Of a stretch of DNA of 5,610 nucleotides, positions 1 to 5,610 are shown one piece after another. The stretch covers positions 1-5,610 of the forward strand of contig JBGOTP010000335.1 in the NCBI GenBank assembly GCA_041476545.1. The letters run 5' to 3'. A program made the translations under genes and the position numbers. The DNA is from JBGOTP01 sp041476545 (lineage in GTDB: Bacteria > Acidobacteriota > Vicinamibacteria > Vicinamibacterales > CAVVIG01). Position 1 is the stretch's first letter, and every line of letters starts with the position of its first letter. Under the pieces are notes generated by a model. The model had not been told where the DNA came from. It was given only the letters and a program-made list of their open reading frames with translations, and ran no database searches.

Positions 1-1201
1 CGCCGTGCGCGAGCACGATCCGGTCGAGCTCGCGAAGGAAGTCGACGAGGCCGTCCCGCACGGGCAGGTCGAGCGCCAGCGTATAGCCGTCGCGCGGAAA
101 CGAGAGCAGCCCTGGCCCCTCCGGACCAAAACGTTTGAGCACCGCCAGAAATGAAGCCCGCCCTGAGCCGCTGAGCTTCTCGAGGAGCGTCACGAGACCG
201 CGAGGCGCTTCGTCGGGTGGCAGCAGGATCTGGTACTGCACGAGGCCGCGCCGCCCGTACGCGCGGTTCCAGTGTGCCACACCGTCCAGCGGGTAGAAGA
301 AGTGCTCGGCGCTCACGAGCCGGCGCGCGGCGCGATGCCCCGCGTAGTAGACGGCGTTGAAGAGACGAACGCTGAGCGGGTTGAGCAGGGCGGCCGGCAT
401 GTCGAAGGGGACGGAGACGATCGAGGCGCGCGGCGTCTCGAAGAGGCTGCGCCCTTCGGCCCGCACGTCGTCGGCGCCGGCGTGGTTACCGTGCATCATC
501 ACCGTGCGGCCGGTGGCACGGCCGCGCGCGAGGCAGTCGATCCATGCCACCGAGTAGAGCGAGCCCTCGTCGTCCGATGCGAAGATGCTGAGCGTCTCGT
601 CGAGGTCTCGTGCTTTCCGGTAGTCGACGTGCAACCACCCTGTCTCGACCGGCCGCAAGCGCAGCCGAACGTCGAGCACCATGCCCGTGAGCCCCATGCC
701 GCCGATGGTCGCCCAGAACACGTCCGCGTGCTCCGTGCGAGAGCACCGAAGGGTCTCGCCCTCCGCGGTGAGGAGCGTGAGCTCGTCGACGAACTCAGCG
801 ATGGTGCCGTCGCGGTGATGGTTCTTGCCGTGTACGTCCGCTGCGATCGCGCCACCGAGCGTGACGAATTTCGTTCCCGGCGTGACGGGAGGGAACCACC
901 CACGCGGGAGCCACCACCGGAGGAGGTCGGCGATGCTGACGCCGGCCTCGCAGTGGAGTACGCCGCGTGCCGCATCGAAGGCGAGGAAGCGATCGAGGCG
1001 GTCGTGCACGATCACCGCTCCGTCCGCGTTCAGCGCCGCATCACCGTAGCTACGGCCGAGGCCGCGCGCGATGAACGTGGCCGAGCCATCTGTGGCCAGA
1101 ATCTCCGCGACGGCGGCGCGCCGCTCCGGTCGGAACACCTGACAACGGGCGAGCGGGAACCGGCCCCACCCGCTGAGGATTGTGGTGCTCACACCAGCCA
1201 T
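1..1201 (-). CDS. DprE1-like FAD-binding oxidase (partial, C-terminus beyond window start)
   Basis: Read on the minus strand from ATG at 1201, 400 codons stay open to the window edge. An in-frame TAG lies five codons upstream with no start codon between, so this is the first possible start; the upstream GGGA is only a weak ribosome site. The protein resembles decaprenylphosphoryl-beta-D-ribose 2-oxidase (DprE1), which with a short-chain reductase epimerises C2 of a polyprenyl-phospho-sugar. Visible landmarks are GWGR at 11-14, the FAD PP-loop GLGRSYGD at 47-54, PVTPGT at 105-110, the VHGKNHH segment at 123-129 (the histidine that carries FAD covalently in related oxidases lies in this type of motif), GGMGLTG at 167-173, WNRAYG at 311-316 and LSFPRDGY at 366-373. 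M. tuberculosis DprE1 has 461 residues, so roughly 60 are missing, including the region of its active-site lysine. At the place of its Cys387 there is Ala376. Third positions are very GC-rich. The family assignment is firm; the sugar substrate is unknown, and a related sugar-lactone-oxidase-like activity cannot be excluded. Confidence 0.9.
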   Translation of the reverse strand, partial: MAGVSTTILSGWGRFPLARCQVFRPERRAAVAEILATDGSATFIARGLGRSYGDAALNADGAVIVHDRLDRFLAFDAARGVLHCEAGVSIADLLRWWLPRGWFPPVTPGTKFVTLGGAIAADVHGKNHHRDGTIAEFVDELTLLTAEGETLRCSRTEHADVFWATIGGMGLTGMVLDVRLRLRPVETGWLHVDYRKARDLDETLSIFASDDEGSLYSVAWIDCLARGRATGRTVMMHGNHAGADDVRAEGRSLFETPRASIVSVPFDMPAALLNPLSVRLFNAVYYAGHRAARRLVSAEHFFYPLDGVAHWNRAYGRRGLVQYQILLPPDEAPRGLVTLLEKLSGSGRASFLAVLKRFGPEGPGLLSFPRDGYTLALDLPVRDGLVDFLRELDRIVLAHG

Positions 1202-1322
1202 GATCCCGTATGGCTACACTTCGCACAAGAGTGGACGTGCTCCGGCTATCCTTCCTATGTTTCAATGAAGCGACAAGTTGAAGACGAACGAACGGGCAGA
1301 CCCCCAACAGACTAAGGCCGGC

Positions 1323-2840
1323 GTGAAGGATCTTCGGGCGAACGAGCGCAACAAAGATCACTTCGGGACCGATCATCTTCGGTTGGACCTGAAGAGCCGT
1401 ACCGTTTCTAGCGGTCTCGTGACGGCAGCGGCTCAGGGCGCTCAGTTGGTGTTGAACGTTGGCGCCACCATGGTCTTGGCGCGTCTGCTATTGCCGCGCG
1501 ACTTTGGTCTCGTTGCCATGGTGATGACGGTAATGGCCTTCCTCCGGATATTCAAAGAGGCCGGTCTTTCTACGGCGACCGTTCAACGGGAAGCTGTCAA
1601 TCATGCTCAAGTATCCAATCTATTCTGGACGAATATCGCGCTCAGCACGTTCGCCAGTGTTGCGATGGCCGCCTCGGCGCCGCTGATCGCGTGGTTCTAT
1701 GGAGAGCCGACGCTCACGAGGATCACGCTGATCCTGGCCGGAACATTCCTTCTCAATGGACTCACGGCTCAGCATTTTGCGCTGTTGAGCCGACAGATGA
1801 GGTTCAAAGCCATCGCGACTATCCAGGTTGCTTCCACGGCAGCCGGCGTGTTTGCCGGCCTTGGGATGGCGTGGGCCCAATGCGGCTACTGGTCTCTGGT
1901 TGGATTCCAACTCTCTATGGCATCGACTATGTGTCTGCTGACTTGGCGGGTGTCTCGCTGGCGCCCACAATGGATATCTCGAGACGCTGACATGCGGTCC
2001 TTGCTCACGTTCGGCGTCAATGTGACCACCAGTGCATTCATCTATTCTCTCGCCAGGGGCGCAGATAGCCTGCTGATCGGCAAATACTACGGCTCCGATT
2101 CGCTCGGTCTTTACTCCAGGGCATCGGCCCTACTCATTCGACCCGTGGAGCAGCTCACGAGCCCGCTGAACGACGTTCTCGTTCCGGCGCTGTCGCGGCT
2201 TCAGGCGGACCCCAGGCGTTACCACCGCACATTTCTCCAAACGCATGATGCCATTGCGTTGGTGGCCTGCCTGTTCACCGGCGTCTTCTTTCCGCTGGCG
2301 CGTCCGCTAATCTTGGTCATGCTGGGTGCGCAATGGGAACACGGGGCTGTCATTTTCGGTGCGCTGACCGTCGGAGCGCTTTTTACCCCCCTGTGCAGCG
2401 CTGCTTCCTGGCTGCTCGCAAGTCAAGCTCGAGGTCGTGATTGGCTCGTCATGAGCGTGGTTGTGTCACTTGTGACAGTGGCTTCGTTTGTCGTCGGTTT
2501 GCCGTTCGGCCCCAATGGCGTCGCCATTAGTTATGCAGTGTCGGGAGTGCTCGTCGTGTTGCCCGTCGTGTACTACATGGCTGGACGTCAGGGGCCGGTA
2601 TCGACGGCGGATCTGTGGGCAAGCCTTTCCCGTCACTTGCCGCTTTGTGCCGTAGTCCTTGCTGTCACGGCGGCTGCGCGCGTTACGGTCCTGGACTTCG
2701 GTCCACTGGCGCAGCTCTCGATCTGCGCTTTCACGGGGTCGCTCGCTGGCGTGGCGTTCGCGTGGTTCTTCACGCCCATCCGCCGAACAGCGGTCAATCT
2801 CGTTGCGACTATTCGGGATATCAAAAAGGTGACACGATGA
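1323..2840 (+). CDS. Polysaccharide flippase, Wzx/TuaB-like (MOP superfamily)
   Basis: This is an integral membrane protein of 505 residues from GTG 1323, or 520 from TTG 1278. I prefer 1323 because TAAGG sits 5 bases before it, whereas TTG 1278 has no Shine-Dalgarno; both precede the conserved domain. About 12-14 hydrophobic segments run along the chain, beginning near residue 30 after a charged cytoplasmic leader. The family hallmarks are VLARLLLPRDFGLVAM at 51-66, where the RLL-P-DFG core is typical of TuaB/WzxC-type flippases, followed by FKEAGLSTATVQR near 77-89 and the mid-protein IGKYYGSDSLGLYSRA at 252-267. Known members flip undecaprenyl-diphosphate-linked repeat units to the periplasmic face of the inner membrane, the step before polymerisation. 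The gene diverges from the FAD oxidase with a short gap, and its TGA overlaps the ATG of a 25-codon ORF. The exact glycan cannot be read from the sequence. Confidence 0.9.
   Translation: MKDLRANERNKDHFGTDHLRLDLKSRTVSSGLVTAAAQGAQLVLNVGATMVLARLLLPRDFGLVAMVMTVMAFLRIFKEAGLSTATVQREAVNHAQVSNLFWTNIALSTFASVAMAASAPLIAWFYGEPTLTRITLILAGTFLLNGLTAQHFALLSRQMRFKAIATIQVASTAAGVFAGLGMAWAQCGYWSLVGFQLSMASTMCLLTWRVSRWRPQWISRDADMRSLLTFGVNVTTSAFIYSLARGADSLLIGKYYGSDSLGLYSRASALLIRPVEQLTSPLNDVLVPALSRLQADPRRYHRTFLQTHDAIALVACLFTGVFFPLARPLILVMLGAQWEHGAVIFGALTVGALFTPLCSAASWLLASQARGRDWLVMSVVVSLVTVASFVVGLPFGPNGVAISYAVSGVLVVLPVVYYMAGRQGPVSTADLWASLSRHLPLCAVVLAVTAAARVTVLDFGPLAQLSICAFTGSLAGVAFAWFFTPIRRTAVNLVATIRDIKKVTR
2826..2832 (+). 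promoter_or_regulatory. Ribosome binding site of the coupled 25-codon ORF
   Basis: AAGGTGA lies inside the last codons of the flippase gene, 4 bases before ATG 2837, and is close to the ideal anti-16S sequence. Together with the ATGA stop/start overlap it indicates that a translated gene began here, now or in the past. Confidence 0.55.
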
Positions 2841-2914
2841 CACGAGAGTGTCCGATATGCAGCGCACGGATCAAAAGACGTTTCCAAGGTTCATGTCAAG
2901 GGATTGAACCTTAA
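2837..2914 (+). CDS. 25-residue translationally coupled ORF with CPIC motif; possible remnant of a larger gene
   Basis: The ORF starts at an ATG overlapping the flippase stop (ATGA), behind a strong ribosome site, and ends at the tandem stops TAA TAG. The peptide has CPIC at residues 5-8, a basic stretch (RIKRR) and a third cysteine at 20, then ends after five more residues. A CPxC pair right after the start is typical of proteins that open with a small zinc ribbon, including some methyltransferases in polysaccharide loci. Here the second pair would begin at Cys20 but its partner is missing, so a complete four-cysteine site cannot form in a monomer. I see no continuation of a zinc ribbon in the other frames before the next promoter. 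Either this is a genuine microprotein or, more likely, the 5' stump of a coupled gene lost by deletion. The initiation signals are well supported; the function is unknown. Confidence 0.4.
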   Translation: MTRECPICSARIKRRFQGSCQGIEP

Positions 2915-2948
2915 TAGAAAATCGTCCTTCGATCCTTACCGGGGCATA

Positions 2949-2964
2949 TGGCATGGTTGACGCA
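2949..2964 (+). promoter_or_regulatory. Putative sigma-54 (RpoN) promoter, -24/-12 type
   Basis: The element has a TGGCATG -24 box (6 of 7 to TGGCACG), a 4-base spacer and an ACGCA -12 box (3 of 5 to TTGCA), keeping the invariant GG-N10-GC spacing with GG at 2950-2951 and GC at 2962-2963. Transcription would start near 2975, giving a leader of about 28 bases that contains the Shine-Dalgarno of the ATG at 3004. Sigma-54 control is known for many envelope and EPS genes. No activator site was identified, and the -12 box is imperfect. Confidence 0.4.
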
Positions 2965-2991
2965 TGTAAGAAGAGCTATTACGCGCTAATC

Positions 2992-2997
2992 GGGGGA
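2992..2997 (+). promoter_or_regulatory. Ribosome binding site that fixes the start of the beta-helix gene
   Basis: GGGGGA lies 6 bases before ATG 3004. The upstream in-frame ATG at 2953 has no comparable site and falls within the putative sigma-54 promoter, so 3004 is the better start. Confidence 0.6.
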
Positions 2998-3003
2998 TGG
3001 ATA

Positions 3004-4296
3004 ATGCTTGTGGTCAGAACGTTCGCCTTGGTCGCGGTTATGGTCCTTGTGAACCTGCCGTTACATGTTGAAGCCGCTGTGATCAACGCAGCTAGCTGTT
3101 CCCGCGCAAACGTTGGCACCGCCGTCGCCGCAGCATCGGATGGGGACACGGTTCAATTGCCGGCCGGGACATGTAGTTGGACTTCAACCCTCAGCGTCAC
3201 GAAGGCCATCACGGTGGCCGGGGCGGGCATCGACCAAACCATCCTGGTCGACGACGTCGTTCTCGACGTTGGTGGGAATGGCGCCGTCCTCGACTTCGAT
3301 ACCGTGGCAGGCAAGAATTGGCGCCTCACAGGAATCACGATTCGCTATGGCTCGCGCACGGACAAGGCGAACAACGGCTCGTTGACGGTGCATGGCGGAT
3401 CGAAGGCGTGGCGGATCGATCACCTCAAGATGGATGACGTCTACGCCTACGCCCAACTCAAAATCTCCGGGGATACGTGGGGGTTGATCGACCACTCGAC
3501 GTTCTACACGACTCGGTTCGTGAACGGCGTTTCGATCGTCCACAACACTTGGGGTGGCGTCGGCGCGAATGGCGACAACTCATGGGCGACCGCGGCGAAT
3601 CTCGGAAGTGTGCAAGCGGTTTATGTCGAAGACAGCACCTTCACGAACGCGGGGCACACTCTCGCGCTCGGTATGGTTGAGGCCGCGGGAGGTGGACGTT
3701 ACGTTGCCCGTTACAACACGTTCACTGATTCATCGATTCAGAATCATGGCACCGAGACGTCCGGCCGTTTCCGTTCCGGGCGCTATATCGAGGCCTACAA
3801 CAATGTTTTTACCTTCTCGGCGAACGACGGCAACTGGGCACTCGATCTGCGCGGCGGAACCGGCGTAGTTTTCAATAACACCATCACTGGTCTGCAAAAC
3901 GTAGTCTACGCGCACAACGACCGGGACAACGTGTCCTACGCACCCTGGGGTAAATGCGACGGCACGTCGAGCTACGATCAGAATACGTCCTCGCAAACCG
4001 GCTACGCCTGCATCGACCAAGTGGGGCGCGGTGTGGGTGGTCTCCTTGCGAATGACTCGCCAACACCGGCCGTATGGCCCAACCAGGCGAGTGAACCGTT
4101 CTATGTGTGGGGCAACGCCATCACGAATCCGGGCGGGCGCACGCCGGCGACGATCAACGCCCCCGACAGGCACGTGCAAGTCGGGCGCGACATCATCGAC
4201 AACGGGACGACGGCGAAGCCCGGTTACACGCCGTTTACGTATCCTCATCCGTTGGCCGGAGTCCTCGGGGCGCCATCGAGTTTTAATCTTAAATGA
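3004..4296 (+). CDS. Secreted right-handed parallel beta-helix protein
   Basis: From ATG 3004 the product has 430 residues; a longer form from ATG 2953 would add 17 and is less likely. Residues 1-24 form a Sec signal peptide: Arg5, a hydrophobic core FALVAVMVLV and a cleavage-like VEA/A end. The mature start carries CSRANVGTAVAAASDGDTVQ and then LPAGTCSW, the entry to pectate-lyase-like beta-helices where an 'AA..GDTV.LPAGTY' strand opens the first coil. Short degenerate coil motifs follow near 138 (IDHLKM), 162 (IDHSTF), 208 (VEDSTF), 235 (ARYNTF), 263 (EAYNNVF) and 289 (VFNNTI), mostly 24-28 residues apart, as expected for helix rungs. Four cysteines (32, 57, 318, 336) could form two disulfides. 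The C-terminus has KPGYTPFTYPHPL near 405-417 and lacks LPXTG, PEP-CTERM or autotransporter signals. The fold is associated with polysaccharide lyases, hydrolases, epimerases and binding proteins. The flippase context suggests action on the exported glycan, but no catalytic set can be assigned, so the function stays open. Confidence 0.85.
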   Translation: MLVVRTFALVAVMVLVNLPLHVEAAVINAASCSRANVGTAVAAASDGDTVQLPAGTCSWTSTLSVTKAITVAGAGIDQTILVDDVVLDVGGNGAVLDFDTVAGKNWRLTGITIRYGSRTDKANNGSLTVHGGSKAWRIDHLKMDDVYAYAQLKISGDTWGLIDHSTFYTTRFVNGVSIVHNTWGGVGANGDNSWATAANLGSVQAVYVEDSTFTNAGHTLALGMVEAAGGGRYVARYNTFTDSSIQNHGTETSGRFRSGRYIEAYNNVFTFSANDGNWALDLRGGTGVVFNNTITGLQNVVYAHNDRDNVSYAPWGKCDGTSSYDQNTSSQTGYACIDQVGRGVGGLLANDSPTPAVWPNQASEPFYVWGNAITNPGGRTPATINAPDRHVQVGRDIIDNGTTAKPGYTPFTYPHPLAGVLGAPSSFNLK

Positions 4297-4315
4297 GTTC
4301 CAGTGCCTCTGCGGG

Positions 4316-4981
4316 TTAGACGCGGACCACCCCGATGCCGTACCCATCTTGCGCCACGCTTTCGATGAATTCGTAGTGCGGGAAACGGGAGGTGATTTCG
4401 CGCCAAAATTTGTATACACCGCCGGACTGACTGCCGGTCTGGATTCCGAAACGCGTAGAGAAGTCTGGAACAATGTCGTGAAAACCTACGAGGCCGCCTG
4501 TACGTACCAGTGAGGAGTAGTCTTCGAAATCCTGCTTGACACCCTCGTAGCTGTGATCCCCGTCGATGAACAGAAAATCCAGTTTGGTGTTTCCCAGAGT
4601 ATCCATGACGCGTCGCCTGGTCGCAGCTTCGTGTGAATTTGATTCAACCAGAGACAAGTTCTGCTGGGGCTGCAGTTTGGCTCGTACGCGGCCGTCTACC
4701 TGCGGTGAAATCTTTATGTCGAGACCGATGAGGTGCGCATTCGACTGTGCGATTTGTGCCCATAGCGTCATGGTCCCGCCGAGATCCATGCCTATTTCCA
4801 TAATTGCCGCTGGACGCAGGTCACGCACGAGGTGGACCAGGCCGCTCAGTTCCGACCAGTGCTGGTTTGCACCACCGCTTCGACAGGCGCCTCGGGCGAG
4901 CTGCAACGAGCTTAGGCTCGTACGAAGAATGGTCCGCGCAACTCGAATTGCTTTCGTCGTGTAGGTCATCGCTTCCGTCAC
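4316..4981 (-). CDS. Class I SAM-dependent methyltransferase, Methyltransf_24 / CmcI-like
   Basis: The minus-strand gene encodes 221 residues from GTG 4981 (CCGGAAG just upstream), or 217 from ATG 4969 (GGAA 3 bases upstream); the true start is ambiguous. After a 45-residue N-terminal leader comes a compact Rossmann methyltransferase domain: motif I MEIGMDLGGT at 61-70 binds S-adenosylmethionine, Asp88 in LIGLDIK would contact the ribose, and FIDGDHSYEGVKQDF at 138-152 and GFHDI at 166-170 are signatures of the small Methyltransf_24 / cephalosporin-hydroxylase-like (CmcI) group. The GDH and HD residues resemble the metal-binding set of these enzymes. Relatives in glycan loci O-methylate sugars or modify nucleotide- or lipid-linked intermediates; here the acceptor is unknown. 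The gene is convergent with the beta-helix gene, with only 19 bases between stop codons and no clear terminator there. Local GC is lower than in the oxidase gene. The fold assignment is firm; sugar methylation is an inference. Confidence 0.85.
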   Translation of the reverse strand: MTEAMTYTTKAIRVARTILRTSLSSLQLARGACRSGGANQHWSELSGLVHLVRDLRPAAIMEIGMDLGGTMTLWAQIAQSNAHLIGLDIKISPQVDGRVRAKLQPQQNLSLVESNSHEAATRRRVMDTLGNTKLDFLFIDGDHSYEGVKQDFEDYSSLVRTGGLVGFHDIVPDFSTRFGIQTGSQSGGVYKFWREITSRFPHYEFIESVAQDGYGIGVVRV

Positions 4982-4993
4982 CTGCTTCCGGGC

Positions 4994-5002
4994 TTTATAC
5001 CA
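4994..5002 (-). promoter_or_regulatory. Possible extended -10 promoter of the methyltransferase gene
   Basis: On the minus strand TGGTATAAA reads as an extended -10 (TGn followed by TATAAA, 5 of 6 to TATAAT). No convincing -35 lies 17-18 bases upstream, which extended -10 promoters can tolerate. Transcription would begin near 4987, leaving almost no leader before GTG 4981 but about 18 bases before ATG 4969, which slightly favours the shorter protein. Confidence 0.3.
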
Positions 5003-5012
5003 TAGCCTCCCC

Positions 5013-5039
5013 GCCGCACCGGCACGTAGCGGCTTTTTT
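5013..5039 (+). terminator. Rho-independent-terminator-like hairpin
   Basis: The arms GCCGC (5013-5017) and GCGGC (5029-5033) pair around an 11-base loop and are followed directly by six T (5034-5039). The stem is only 5 bp of pure G-C, with two further possible pairs across a 2x2 internal loop. On the plus strand it could stop read-through from the flippase/beta-helix side, or antisense transcription across the methyltransferase gene, before the acyltransferase gene. The short stem keeps the confidence moderate. Confidence 0.4.
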
Positions 5040-5076
5040 GTAGGCGAAGGCTACGGTTCGTCAGTAGAGTCAGACG

Positions 5077-5610
5077 ATGCTTTTCAACAGCCGAATGTTC
5101 CTTTTCGCTTTCTTGCCCGCGACCTACATCGTGTTTTGGCTGCTAAAGACGAGGACTCAGCGGTACGTCTGGCTGACGATTACCGGATACATTTTCTACG
5201 GGTTCTGGAACTACAAGTTCTGCGCCTTGATGGCGTTTTCAACCCTCGTCGCGTATTTCGCCGGCCTGGGGTTGCTTCGATGGAATGATCCGCTTCGCCG
5301 AAGACTGTGTCTCGTAGTTCCGGTGACGACTGATCTGCTGCTCCTCGGCTTCTTCAAATATGCGAACTTCGCGGCCGATACGACGAACCGAATCGCGCTA
5401 TGGCTGGGAGTGTCGATCGACCTTCCTATGTTGAACATCGTCCTGCCTCTCGGGATCTCCTTCTATACGTTTCATACCATCACGTACATCATCGATTGCT
5501 ACCGCGGGGTCATCCAACCCACTCGAAGGCTGTTCGAGTTTTCCTCATACGTCTCGCTGTTTGCGCAACTCGTCGCTGGGCCGATTGTTCGCTTCCGTCA
5601 GATCGAATCC
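5077..5610 (+). CDS. MBOAT family O-acyltransferase, AlgI/DltB-like (partial, C-terminus beyond window end)
   Basis: From ATG 5077, 178 codons remain open to the window end. The MLFNS start followed by FLFAFLP is the standard opening of this family, which fixes the start although the ribosome site (AGAG about 8 bases upstream) is weak. Membrane segments are apparent near 8-23, 31-46, 48-67, 78-96 and 117-137. The stretch from LPLGISFYTFHTITYIID (124-140) through YRG (142-144) to LVAGPIVRF (165-173) is a strong signature of AlgI-type membrane-bound O-acyltransferases. Family members transfer acetyl or other acyl groups to extracytoplasmic polysaccharides, usually with a periplasmic AlgJ/AlgX-like or SGNH partner encoded nearby, here presumably downstream. 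The catalytic histidine of the family lies further on and cannot be checked. Family membership is firm; the acceptor glycan is inferred from context only. Confidence 0.92.
   Translation, partial: MLFNSRMFLFAFLPATYIVFWLLKTRTQRYVWLTITGYIFYGFWNYKFCALMAFSTLVAYFAGLGLLRWNDPLRRRLCLVVPVTTDLLLLGFFKYANFAADTTNRIALWLGVSIDLPMLNIVLPLGISFYTFHTITYIIDCYRGVIQPTRRLFEFSSYVSLFAQLVAGPIVRFRQIES

Noticed and set aside
1211..1225. Sigma-54-like element TGGCTAC...TCGCA before the flippase gene
   Set aside because: The GG-to-GC distance is 9 instead of 10 bases, and sigma-54 promoters are very sensitive to this spacing.
1232..1261. Sigma-70-like pair TGGACG-N18-TATGTT before the flippase
   Set aside because: Each box matches only 4 of 6 consensus bases with an 18-base spacer, so it is too weak to annotate.
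272..1315. A 347-codon plus-strand open frame antisense to the oxidase gene
   Set aside because: Its product is low in hydrophobic residues, rich in Arg/Glu/Ala and resembles no family, while the minus strand encodes an unmistakable DprE1-like protein. It is a shadow frame of GC-rich coding DNA.
3730..4473. A 247-codon minus-strand open frame spanning the end of the beta-helix gene and of the methyltransferase gene
   Set aside because: It overlaps two well-supported genes in other frames and its translation shows no recognisable motif or domain.
5020..5036. CGGCACG -24-like box before the acyltransferase gene
   Set aside because: The following GC is one base too close (GG-N9-GC) and lies inside the terminator-like hairpin.
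5013..5055. Attenuator: CGTAGC (5025-5030) can pair with GCTACG (5050-5055), which excludes the terminator-like stem
   Set aside because: The competing arm lies downstream of the T-run, so it would not yet be transcribed when termination is decided. The order is wrong for classical attenuation.
1..5610. CRISPR arrays, insertion sequences, tRNA genes, tandem repeats
   Set aside because: I found no regularly spaced repeats, no transposase-like frame, no terminal inverted repeats and no tRNA-like cloverleaf on either strand by reading.

Overview
The window looks like part of a cell-envelope or exopolysaccharide (EPS) / O-antigen locus from a GC-rich, probably Gram-negative soil-type bacterium (Acidobacteriota-, Myxococcota- or Methylomirabilota-like are all possible). 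No rRNA, tRNA or other phylogenetic marker is present, so the taxonomic guess rests only on base composition and gene content.

Layout from left to right: (1) 1-1201, minus strand, 3'-truncated by the window edge: a DprE1-like FAD-dependent oxidase. (2) 1202-1322: a short divergent intergenic region. (3) 1323 (or 1278)-2840, plus strand: a polytopic polysaccharide flippase of the Wzx/TuaB (MATE/MOP) type. (4) 2837-2914, plus strand: a 25-residue ORF overlapping the flippase stop by ATGA, with a strong ribosome binding site and a CPIC motif. It is either a tiny coupled gene or the 5' stump of a lost one. (5) 2915-3003: an intergenic region holding a sigma-54-like -24/-12 element and a clear Shine-Dalgarno. 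(6) 3004-4296, plus strand: a secreted right-handed parallel beta-helix protein with a signal peptide. (7) 4316-4981, minus strand and convergent with (6): a small class I SAM-dependent methyltransferase of the Methyltransf_24 / CmcI-like group. (8) 4982-5076: a divergent intergenic region with a rho-independent-terminator-like hairpin. (9) 5077-5610, plus strand, truncated by the window end: the N-terminal part of an MBOAT (AlgI/DltB-like) membrane O-acyltransferase. No gene-free stretch exceeds about 125 bases.

How the genes may work together (inference): the DprE1-like oxidase would oxidise C2 of a polyprenyl-phosphate-linked sugar as the first half of an epimerisation. The flippase would move a lipid-linked repeat unit across the inner membrane. 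The methyltransferase and the MBOAT protein would decorate the glycan with methyl and acyl groups. The exported beta-helix protein could bind, trim or modify the finished polymer outside the cytoplasm. No glycosyltransferase, polymerase or chain-length regulator is visible, so the window is only a slice of the locus.

I do not see a clear new defence or mobile system. The points most worth a second look are the probable sigma-54 promoter that re-assigns the start of the beta-helix gene, the coupled 25-residue CPIC ORF, and the natural Cys-to-Ala change in the DprE1-like enzyme.
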